Assembly: GCA_025331125.1 (NCBI GenBank)
Contig: JAOALB010000056.1
Coordinates: forward strand, 186,001 to 250,000
DNA length: 64,000 bases
DNA from: Mycogone perniciosa
Lineage: Eukaryota > Ascomycota > Sordariomycetes > Hypocreales > Hypocreaceae
Reading direction: 5' to 3'
Shown here: positions 55,137-64,000 of the stretch, in pieces
How positions within the stretch are numbered: position 1 is the stretch's first letter
How the letters are laid out: the number at the start of each line of letters is the position of its first letter
The notes under the pieces: model-generated
What the model was told of the DNA's origin: nothing
The model's database searches: none
What the model saw: only the letters and a program-made list of their open reading frames with translations
Made by a program: the position numbers and the translations under genes

Positions 55137-56099
55137 TAGCTGTGTTGTGTTGTTTGATGCTCCTGGAGAGGAGCCGCATGGGTTAAGACACTGGAAGACA
55201 GGAGGCGACAGATCTTTTCTCACGGCATTGGACGGCGGTTGAAGCTTTGACGGTGCAAAGGCGGGTCATCAGACATTCCCTCCCTACCTATGGAGTGCGG
55301 AATAACGGCGTTCGAATGGATGGCTTCAGTTAGTGTTAGTAGTACTCCGTACTCCGTACATACTAGTAAGAGTACGTACCCGACCACTGCGGGGCCGATC
55401 CGTTGCGGCGGGTCATTTGGGTTGGCTTCGATCCAAGGCCAAGATACATAGATACTACTGTATATGCAGCAGCAGATCGGAGCCAGCCGTTCGGTTCCAA
55501 AACGACATTAATTATGTTTGCTCTTTAATATTCACGAAAAAACAAAAACATCGGTCAGCTCACCGAGCCAGCAGACAGTTTAGTGGACACGGGATGGTAG
55601 TGAGTGAATCACATGCCCTCTGATAAACTCACCCAACTACGAGTATGGAGTATTAGTATAGATATAGCCATCAAGGAAAGATGATCCTCGTTAAAATTCA
55701 GGAAAGCCCGTGACTCGGTTGAGCTGTAAAAGCCGCAGCTGATCTGACATATCACGTCTTTTGGAGAAAAGAGCTTTGTGGCGCAGTCAATAAAGGTGTC
55801 GTTCGCTTTGTCCAGCCTGTTTGTTACATGTTACATGCATACTTCGGAGTACGGAGTACTCGTGCAAGCGCTGGCTCCAGCACGTGACCGATCAGCTGTC
55901 CTCCCACCGCCCATCCAACGGGCCGCCATCCTTCCCTGACGTACTTGAGACCTCAGCAGCCTACGCTCATTTGACCTCGACCCATCCCATCCCCGAAACA
56001 TCCACCTCTCATCGCCACTTAAGCGCTTCTCGCACGCCGACTCCTTAAGACGCAGTCCATTTCCCATCTCCATTTCATCGCCCAGACCTAACCGCCAAC
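55137..56099. other. Divergent intergenic region before YPT1
   Basis: It has clustered motifs: two overlapping TACTCCGTA copies at 55343..55358 and TACGGAGTA at 55850..55858. A CACGTGAC element near 55879 lies about 220 bp upstream of the YPT1 start. It contains the promoters of both flanking genes. No gene is seen. Confidence 0.5.
55343..55358. repeat. Overlapping tandem TACTCCGTA motif
   Basis: Two copies of the 9-mer overlap by two bases, giving a 7-bp period, in the promoter region between the mitochondrial unknown gene and ypt1. Confidence 0.8.
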
Positions 56100-57140
56100 A
56101 TGAACCCTGAGTGGTACGCGGCCCCCCCTCGATTGCGATATCAACATCATCCTCCTGAACAGAGCCTTGTGCTGACGTCGATGCAGAGTACATACATATG
56201 GAGTCCCGCACATCGCGTGCGCTGTCTCGCCGCGATTCACCATGCCATGTCCTCCCATGACTGCAAGCCCTGGACACGCGGATTACTGACGAGCCCCCGA
56301 CCAGATACGACTACCTGTTCAAGCTCCTCCTCATCGGTGATTCCGGTGTTGGAAAGTCCTGCTTGCTGTTGCGATTTGCCGACGACACCTACACCGAGTC
56401 CTACATCTCCACGATCGGTGTCGACTTCGTACGTTGAATACCCGGATGCCATCTACCGCTCAACCGCCTGCTAACCCTGCAGCAGAAAATCCGAACAATA
56501 GAACTCGATGGCAAGACCGTGAAGCTGCAGATCGTGAGTGGCGCTTAACTCACTCCGAGACATCATGCCCCAACAGGCCACTAACTGCTGCTCAACAGTG
56601 GGATACTGCCGGCCAGGAGCGCTTCCGAACCATCACCTCCTCGTACTACCGTGGCGCCCACGGCATCTGCGTCGTCTACGATGTCACTGACATGGACTCC
56701 TTCAACAACGTCAAGCAATGGCTCCAGGAGATTGACCGATATGCTACCGAGGGTGTCAATAAGCTGCTTGTTGGCAACAAGAGCGATATGTCAGACAAGA
56801 AGGTGGTGGAGTACACCGTAGCCAAGGTGAGTAATCGCTACATTGGCAGCCTGGTGCCACAATCGGTCAGGCGCAGCATGGCCGTGTGCCTCCAGGCTGC
56901 CACAGTTTATGCGACCCCTGTTCAGGGCTGACAGCCGCATAGGAATTTGCCGACAGCCTGGGCATTCCTTTCCTCGAGACCTCTGCCAAGAACGCCAGCA
57001 ACGTTGAGCAGGCTTTCCTGACCATGGCCCGCCAGATCAAGGAGCGCATGGGCACCACGACTGCCAACAACACGAAACCTAGTGTGCAAGTTGGCCAGGG
57101 GCAGGGTGTCGGCTCCTCGTCCAGCAACAGCTGCTGCTAA
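56100..57140 (+). CDS. ypt1: Rab1-family GTPase Ypt1
   Basis: Exons 56100..56110, 56305..56428, 56486..56533, 56599..56826 and 56943..57140 give 202 residues. The 11-nt first exon encodes MNP plus two bases; its 194-nt intron uses donor GTGGTA, since the neighbouring GTACGC would create a stop. Joined exons start [20 protein letters not shown]. All G motifs are present: GDSGVGKS, switch I TIGVDF, DTAGQE, NKSD and ETSAKNA. The C-terminus ends SCC, the double-Cys geranylgeranylation signal. Ypt1/Rab1 controls ER-to-Golgi vesicle tethering and autophagosome formation with the TRAPP exchange factor. The many short introns, including the tiny first exon, are typical of fungal ypt1 genes. Confidence 0.96.
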
Positions 57141-58441
57141 ACTAGTGCGAGCTTTTCTTTGTTTGTCGTGGCCAAGTCTAGTGACAGGATGGCTAGAGCA
57201 GTACGACGTGCTTGGGAGACGACTGAACAATGCTCATCATGATTTCCTCCCTTTTTTTCCAGGTTCCAGTTTGCCCCCTTTTCTGCGCATAGATTACATC
57301 ATGTCCTTGGATCTCGCCCTTTCAAACAACACAACACGACAACTTCCTTGCATTTGAGACAAATCAGGGTCGGCTGGGAAAGAGCAAGGGGAATGCGGAC
57401 GGACGTGATACACGGGGAAGCAAAGGCGCAGAGTCAAGAGAGACAAGAGTGCGCGTGGGCCAGTTGTATTTCCAGACTACTCCTTTTGGAGGCCCCCCCT
57501 CCCACGCACGCTTGCGGAGAACAGTGGATGTCACGGAGACCTGGCCTTCCAGTGACTTGTCTTTGTTGTGTTTATTTCTTTGCTATCTTTGTTTGCGTCT
57601 GCTTGTGGTGCTGAATTCTGGAGGGGCTCCGTGTGGTTTTATTCCTGCACGGGAATGGGTATTAATACAGGGGAATTTGCGTAACATTGCTGGCTTCGTG
57701 ACGTGTATAGCCGCTGGTCTTTGTGATATGTATTGCTGTAAGTACACTACGAGGAAGGGATAGTCAAGTTTCAGACCCCCTAGTAAGACCTTGGGCCTAA
57801 TGATGCTGTCAAGCAACTTTGTATATTAGTCTCACCTACGGAGTACAAGAGAACGCCTCGGGAGCCATCAGCAAGTACCAATTTAAAGAGCAGTCACAGC
57901 AGATTACAATTAAAAAGGGCACGAAAACATCCATTCAAGGAGTCCATATATTAAGAAGCAACCGATATGCTTATTGTCTAGTAATAGTCATCTTTACCAC
58001 TTGATAATTAATAACACATTCTTGTTCCTCTTCCTTTTTGAAGAAAGATAGAAACACAAACAAAGATCTCCATTCGCCCCAATACCCGCCACCAACCTTG
58101 CGCTTGGTTTTGTTTGACTCCCCGGGTGTTCTTTATGTCTTTAATCTACGTTTGAAAAGCTTTCCCTCCCCCACAAAAAGAGATTCGACTGTGATGCGCA
58201 GAGAGATTGTTACTAAAGATGGAAGAAAACAAATAGCATGATGAGCAAAAGTAATAGTAGAGTAAATGAGAGACGGAAACAAGAATGAGAGTAAGAGGCT
58301 GCGACACCGTTGTAACCAAGTTCATAACTCATGTATGTAAGGAATATAGCCCAGCGCTGATCCATACCCAGAGAGAGACAGGATACCCAACGCCGAAAGA
58401 CAAATGAAAAGGAAGAGAAAAACAGAGCATGCCAACCACAA
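57141..58441. other. Convergent 3' intergenic region
   Basis: About 1.3 kb lies between the stops of ypt1 and the gastric-mucin-like gene. It includes one TACGGAGTA at 57837..57845. Frames of up to about 104 codons show no motif, so both 3' UTRs and spacer are the likely content. Confidence 0.5.
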
Positions 58442-61396
58442 TCATGCTAGGCCCAGGAACTTGAGGGCTTTCCTAGTATTACCCTTGCGGTCGGAAGGCT
58501 TTTGCATAAACATGGGCATGAGTCTCCGCTCTTCCATGTCCAATTCACTGTCCTCACTACTGGGGTCGAACGAGTTACTGATGGATGCAGAGTTGCGATG
58601 GAACAAACTGCGCCGAGAGAGGGTCCGACTATGCTTAACCCTCTCTGACTTCAGCGTCTTGACGTTTTCGACGGATGACGGGGGTGGGGCACATAGCGTT
58701 GGCGATACTGAGGTAGAGAATGTGCCTGCCAGTGTTGGCGACAGTGTGCTCTGGGAGGATGCAGACGACCTGGGGAACGGGGTGAATGACCCGTTGAGCG
58801 GTGCTGGCTTCGCCTTCTTCCTCCTCAGTACCTTGTCATGTGGATACCGGTCCGGGACGTCAGTATCTGAAGCCTCAGCCTGAATGTTCCAGACAGTAGA
58901 GACAAATTGCGCAATATCGGTTTCAGTTGCAGTAGATGTCAGAAGAAAGTTTGCGTTGGAGACTGTGATATCTGAGTTTGACGACCTGGGCGAAATGGTC
59001 GGCGTCTTGTTCTCGGATTTTTTACCAACATTGGGACCACCTATCTGCGTAAATGGCAGACGGTTTTTGTTGCTTGAATCAACAATTTGAGCAACCTTGA
59101 TCAGATCAACCCCAACGAGCTTCTGCAAAGCCAGCATAGTAGGGAGATGCTCAGGGGGATACTCCAGCAGCAGATACCTGATTTCTGAATGGAGAGCCAG
59201 GTATGTTTCCAAGTGAGGGATAATGAGTGTTGCCAGGAGATACGAGTTGGTAAATGGATTATTCGACGTCTGGTTTTGAAGGGGTTGCGCTGTGAATGAT
59301 TGCATGGCATTGGCAAGAAGATAGCTAGCAGGAGTTAGTGCGTTGCAAAAAAGAATGTTGGAGATATTAAAAACTTACCGAAAGTCCACTCTTCCGCTGC
59401 GACCCTGGTCATCACTCGACTTTGTTCCATGCTTCTCTAGCTGCTTGACAATACCTGAGGAGTATTCCTTCTTCACTCCTTGCTGCGATCCTATCGCCAG
59501 TATTTGATCAACCCTCCTCTTGTTCTCAATTTGAGAGCCTCTCGACTCTGATTCTCGAAAGACCGGCTTCCACAAGCCATCGAATTCAGGGAGAAGGGAA
59601 AACTGAAATTGCCGATAGCCTTCGGCTTCAGGGGGGAAGTAATTATTGAGAATTGAACGAAGAGAATTCTGGATGGCAACAGCCGTCTGGCTGGGGGCGA
59701 TTTCGAATTCGTAGAACCTTTCCTCCTTCTCCGTGTAGGGAGGCGGTGTCTGTGCTGGCGTTGGCGGTCGAACAATAGTGACGGTTGGGATGGTGTGTTC
59801 GGTGTTGGATGGCTTCCAGGGCGACTGGCTATAAGAAAATGGATCATAGTCATCATCGCTAACATCGAGAACGGATTGCTCTTTGATAGTATTGCTTTGC
59901 TTAGGGACAGGTGGTGGTGGATATTGAGGAGTCGCAGGCGTCGGAAGGTTCATCTCAGACACGGATGCTGTCTTTGAATGTGAGACCACGGGATAGGTAC
60001 CCATCTTGAAAGCACTTATAACAGAGTACAAGAGCACATCCGTGGTTTCATCTTTGAAATACACAACGAGATCCTCAATACAGGGGAGGACGGGCTGAAA
60101 TGGCTCTTCTTTGGGAGGGACTGCATCCGTGCCTCGATCGACGTAGGAGGTCTTAATAGTATTTCGTTTCTTCCTATGCTTCTTCTCCAGAGGCACAGAC
60201 TCCACCTTGATTGTATGGCGTCTCGGCTTCACAACGATCGTCCGAGGTCTGTCAATGTGGCTCAACCGCCTTGAAACTGGGTCTCTCTCGTCTGTAATAA
60301 CCATGAATGAATGTGGACGGCGTTGGGCCATTGGTTCTGCCCCAGCATCAATAGAGCCTGTGGTGATACAGAGATCCCTGAACTTGGGACTGACAGGGTA
60401 AATTCTATCGAGGGACTTGATTCTTGCCAAGACTGCCTTGGAGACCGAGACTGACAATCTCATATCCAATAGTGCTGCTTCCCCAAAAACGACATTATCG
60501 TTGGTACGAATGCTGAAGACATCGGATGTTGGAGATAATATCTCGGTATCACGGCGACGGCGAGGAGCAGACAGGCTGTATGATTCGCCGATACAGCTTG
60601 GTGACGTGGGAGGAGGAGCATCTACGAGAGAGTCCAGCCGGGTCCGTTTGGCGGGTTGATTATAATCGATTACCGAGAAGGTTGGAGCTCCGGGCACAGT
60701 AGATGGGTCTTCAGCCTCACCATCATTTTCATCATCGCAATGGGCGCCAAAGAGGAAGAACGGGGCTGCGTCGCCAAAGCCGTCTGAATAACCATACAAT
60801 GGCAGACTTAAACTCCGAGGGCGTGTGGTCATGGTGAGGTCGAGCATATCGCATGGCTGCAAGTTGGCCGTCTGGCGATCCAAGGCATCAGCGGCTCTCA
60901 TTGCCCGTGTTATGGGGTCCTGGAGCTCATCGTCAAGTTCCTCGCCATCACCATACCCGCTGGAACTCACACTCTCCTGAGCTTTGCGGTGGTTGTCGAG
61001 TCCAGCTACCCCGTCCTTAACCAATTGATTGAAGAATGCTTCGGCCTCAACCCTATCTCCACCGGTTTCGTGCTTCATAATGGCCTTGATGCATAGAGCT
61101 TGTGCGCTCGGAGTGCCGCCATTCATGAAAACCAATCGCTTGCTGGTGGCCGTCGAGCCTTGGAGGAAGCTCCGTGCGGTCTCATAACGGGTGGTGAGGG
61201 CATCATGGATTTTGCGGATGTAGGTCCGCACCTCAAATGCCTGCTCCAGGTCATCGTTGGGGAGATAGGATTGCACGGCGGGGAGTATCAGAATCTGGGG
61301 CGAAGTGGGCAGAAGTCGAAGTTGAGTCGATATGATATCCGGATGACCCTCGAAGGCCACAACGCTGCCATACGTTTCCGTTTTGGTGTCCGCCAT
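58442..61396 (-). CDS. 'Gastric mucin-like' fungal protein, function unknown
   Basis: Exons 61396..59379 and 59324..58442 give 966 residues. The 54-nt intron (GTAAGT, branch ACTAAC, acceptor GCTAG) joins VDFR to YLLANAMQSF. The N-terminus (VVAFEGHPDIISTQLRLLP, SPQILILPAVQSYLP) matches proteins annotated as gastric mucin-like in Aspergillus; the name reflects Ser/Pro/Thr richness, not a mucin function. An ordered N-terminal region of about 120 residues precedes a long disordered centre with basic KKHRKKRNT and Pro-rich blocks. A more ordered Phe/Tyr-rich segment (ERFYEFEIAPSQTAVAIQ, FPPEAEGYRQFQF) follows. The second exon holds a helical NPFTNSYLLATLIIPHLETY block and a basic, Ser-rich tail. 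No enzyme motif or signal peptide is seen. Confidence 0.88.
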
Positions 61397-62284
61397 GGTT
61401 GCGAGGATGTCGGCAGAGAATCGAAGTGCTGAGACTGGCTCAAAGAAGAGGAGGGATGAGGGCCGTTGGCGAGCACACCTCTGCTGAAATCGACAGCATG
61501 CAGAGATAAACGAAGTAGCTCGAGACGGGGACCAGGATTATTACTCGTAGAAAGGCGGTGGGTGCACGATCCTGCTACTCCGTGTCCAACTATATCATGG
61601 CCGATGATGCAGTGCAGACCCCTGGCAGTATCCGTGATAGAAGATGCTTGTTGATACGGATACGACTGGAGGCGATGCTTTTGCAGACGGCGAGAGGCGG
61701 CGGCAGTCTGGCTGCTTTTTCCCGAAAGATGCGATAGATGACAGTTCGGGAATTGGAACAAGGGCTAGAGAAGGCGACTTGCAGGGGCCGATGACCAGCA
61801 GCAATGGGGGGAGGTGGAGGAGAAAGGTAAGAAAAGAGAGGGGAGAGAGTGAAGAAGAAAGAGATGAAGTGAGAAGTGAGAGATGAGAGAGGTATGGGAG
61901 TGGGCGGCTGCTGGCGCTGACAGGTGTTGGCTGTCTGGCAATGAAATGAGATATGTAATTGAGAAAAAAAGCTATGGACCACTCCAACGGTAGGAGTCAC
62001 AAGGTAGGCTTTCAATTTCTCTGGGTGCCTTTCGGCTGGATATACTTCGTACTCATAGATATGGGATGGGGTATGTGCAGCGAGATGCATCCATGCATGC
62101 ACATGCAATGCAACACAACCAGTGATCGATCACCAAGTTGTACTTCGTAACTCTACTGCAATCAGCCCACCAGCAGTGACAAAGGAAGAAAAGAAAGCAC
62201 CGCCAATAAAGATCATAATTATTGATGAATGAATGCACATCCGCCTTATGTTGGAAGAAAGGAAAGAAAGAAAAAAGTATTAAT

Positions 62285-62309
62285 ACTCCTCACTCCTCAC
62301 TCCTCACTC
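62285..62309. repeat. ACTCCTC heptanucleotide tandem repeat
   Basis: Three full copies of ACTCCTC plus four bases of a fourth lie in a row in an intergenic stretch. Confidence 0.85.
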
Positions 62310-62413
62310 TCGGACACGGCTAACCGGGTCATCGAATGGGGATGCGAATCGATGGCGCCGGCGCGTGCACGGCTTGACGAGAGAACAAGGATTGATGAAG
62401 GCTAGTACTACGA

Positions 62414-62431
62414 AGTACGAGTACTCGTACT
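62414..62431. repeat. Perfect 18-bp palindrome (AGTACGAGTACTCGTACT)
   Basis: The stretch is identical to its reverse complement. It is made of the TACGAGTA-type words related to the dispersed intergenic motif. A TACGAAGTA copy overlaps its left edge. Confidence 0.8.
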
Positions 62432-62897
62432 GAATGGTTGGACTTTCTTTTCGTCCCTATTACGTTGTCCTCCTTTAAACGGGAGTGCGAGTATTACATA
62501 CTACATGGGTCATTCCAACCCAACAGACATACGAGTCCGTGTCTTCTGCTCGAAACAGCGCATGTATGCCAGCACTCGGCAAATGCTGCAGCATCACCGG
62601 CTGAAGGAGTATGTCGAGATACACAAACGGATCCTCTTCCAACACTGACCGGGCGGCTCTCGCGGGACAGCTTTGGAGGTGTGAAGTATGGTCTTCGGGG
62701 CCATATGGATCTGACAGTGGGTGGCTTGGATCTGGCGGAAACAGAGGAGAGTGGTGACAGGGGATGCCAGACAAGGGGGACAGTCAGGGACAATGGACAA
62801 CTGGACAAGGGACCCTTGTAGTCAATAGCAGAGACCCAGCCGCACAATCCCAGTCCCCGAAGTGAGCTCAAAAGTCCACGAGATGGTTGTTTGATGC

Positions 62898-62915
62898 AAA
62901 AAAAAAAAAAAAAAA
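62898..62915. repeat. A18 homopolymer
   Basis: An uninterrupted run of 18 adenines lies in an intergenic stretch. No flanking target-site duplication or element sequence could be recognised, so a retroposon tail is not supported. Confidence 0.85.
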
Positions 62916-63321
62916 GGTCGTCCGCCGGCTTGGCAAAAGTTGCGGATAACGAATCGACTTTACTTACTCTCTCGCTGTGATCATCTCCGTCTAGGCCACT
63001 TCATGATTCATGCATTCATTGTTCCACGATTCAATCTTATTCACCTACACTCACTCATCTTCATTCATCTTCGCACACTAGTGCCGGGGACCCCACGGAA
63101 TAGGGTTGCAATCGAGACATTCTCGTCAACAGCATTGGAGTGAAGAAAAGAAGGTGTCTAGAAGCTGGGCGGCTGAGGAGCCGCACTGGTAGCGTGGCAG
63201 TGGGACAATGTCTCAACCTCATGAAGAGTCAGCTTTTACTATGCAAAGCGCATACATGATGAGCCGCTTCGCCCTGCCCGCAATACGAATAGTAGTATTA
63301 GTACTCGTAGTACTTATTCCG

Positions 63322-63337
63322 TACGAAGTACTCCGTA
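63322..63337. repeat. TACGAAGTA overlapping TACTCCGTA
   Basis: The two variants of the dispersed motif, in opposite orientations, share two bases here and form a compact inverted arrangement. Confidence 0.75.
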
Positions 63338-64000
63338 CATCCTGCGTTGCTCGGCAAGCAACGGAGAATTCCTGAGCACCACATTGATGTAAGATCGCCG
63401 GGCGCTGATTATCAAATTTAACAAGGTAGATCCGATCCCGAGCGAAGACGGGGGATGGGATGGGAGAGCAAGTTGACAACTCATTTTGGCTTACACCAAG
63501 GCTCAAGCCTCAGCACAGCAACAAGGCGGCTCGGTAATCACCACCACCGCATCATGACTATAGCCGCCAGAGGGACTGCCGGAGGCGCCTCGTGCTATCC
63601 AGAGCGGCCAATGGACTCCACGTACGGAGTACGTGTGAGTGATCAGGTACAATCGAATAGTTGCTTCGTACTTCGTACCAGAACATTGATATTACCGTCC
63701 CACAAGCATGTACTTGGCGTGATGTTTCTGTTGTGGACACATGAATCATTCGAATCGTGACCAGTAGTATTTATGAATCGGTTTGTTTGCTTCATCTTGG
63801 TTCTCTTGGCCAACAAAACGATGCCCGCCGTTTTGTTGTTGGTCGTGAATCGTGATCTAGCACAGCTGAGAATATCGTCCGACGAAACATGACGCCTCTT
63901 TGTGAGCTTTCGCAACGCAGCCCATACAAGTGGTCCTTATCACAACATCCCTGTGGCGGTCTCGTCAAGCCCTGCTCCCCGCAACGCAATACGGCGATCA

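Larger units (their letters stand above)
61397..64000. other. Intergenic to window edge, 2.6 kb
   Basis: It starts with the promoter of the gastric-mucin-like gene, which on the gene strand is pyrimidine-rich (about 61800..61890). No supportable coding region follows. It holds an (ACTCCTC)n repeat, an A18 run, an 18-bp palindrome at 62414..62431, and TACGGAGTA/TACGAAGTA copies clustered around 63300..63670. The frames here are under 130 codons without motifs. Confidence 0.5.

Noticed and set aside
46750..56304. Three introns of exactly 194 nt (ate1, Nudix gene, ypt1)
   Set aside because: The sequences are unrelated by eye and differ in branch and tract content, so the equal lengths look like coincidence.
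62898..62915. A18 run as the tail of a retroposed element
   Set aside because: No element body, target-site duplication or reverse-transcriptase remnant is visible nearby.

Overview
The window is nuclear DNA of a filamentous ascomycete (Pezizomycotina). Genes are interrupted by short introns, mostly 54-120 nt, with GTRNGT donors and CTAAC-type branch points. The tRNA gene is split. Protein content (a fungal APP1 phosphatidate phosphatase, a 'gastric mucin-like' protein, a CYP52-like P450 and a POT peptide transporter) fits Eurotiomycetes best (Aspergillus, Penicillium or Talaromyces type). That placement is inference. Nothing here looks bacterial, plasmid-borne or viral, and I found no transposon coding sequence.

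Layout, left to right. Positions 1-347 hold the 3' end of an amino-acid permease, followed by about 3.2 kb without a supportable gene. From 3.5 to 19 kb lie APP1 (+), a membrane-anchored SGNH-like protein (-), a large disordered protein (+), an MFS transporter (+) and a mitochondrial DUF1992/DNAJC28-type protein (+). An intron-containing tRNA-Leu(CAG) is at 19.8 kb and a PTR2-type transporter (-) at 20.6-22.6 kb. From 23.5 to 26.0 kb two neighbouring minus-strand genes, an L-asparaginase and an F-box protein, each read through cleanly except for one in-frame TAA. From 27 to 37.5 kb are ISA1, an O6-alkylguanine-DNA alkyltransferase, a CYP52-like P450 (-), the succinyl-CoA ligase beta subunit and a fructosamine-kinase-like protein.

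A dense housekeeping block runs from 37.6 to 47 kb: VPS20 (-) diverging from a RIX7-like AAA ATPase (+), cytochrome c (-) diverging from a mitochondrial membrane protein (+), RRP42 (-) and ATE1 (-). A gene-poor 3.8-kb stretch leads to a Nudix diphosphoinositol phosphohydrolase. LSM1, a mitochondrial unknown (-), YPT1/RAB1 and the gastric-mucin-like protein (-) follow, and the last 2.6 kb has no supportable gene.

The genes do not form an operon or an obvious biosynthetic cluster. Shared themes are mitochondrial energy and Fe-S metabolism (SCS-beta, cytochrome c, ISA1, three mitochondrial unknowns), RNA metabolism (RRP42, LSM1, RIX7, tRNA) and membrane traffic (VPS20, YPT1, APP1). The most unusual signals are a RIX7-like ATPase whose first AAA domain has lost its catalytic motifs, the two adjacent nonsense-disrupted genes, and a 9-bp near-palindrome (TACGGAGTA) present at 21 or more intergenic sites. 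Exon boundaries were deduced by eye from splice signals, reading phase and family conservation; wherever given, exon lengths sum to whole codons.
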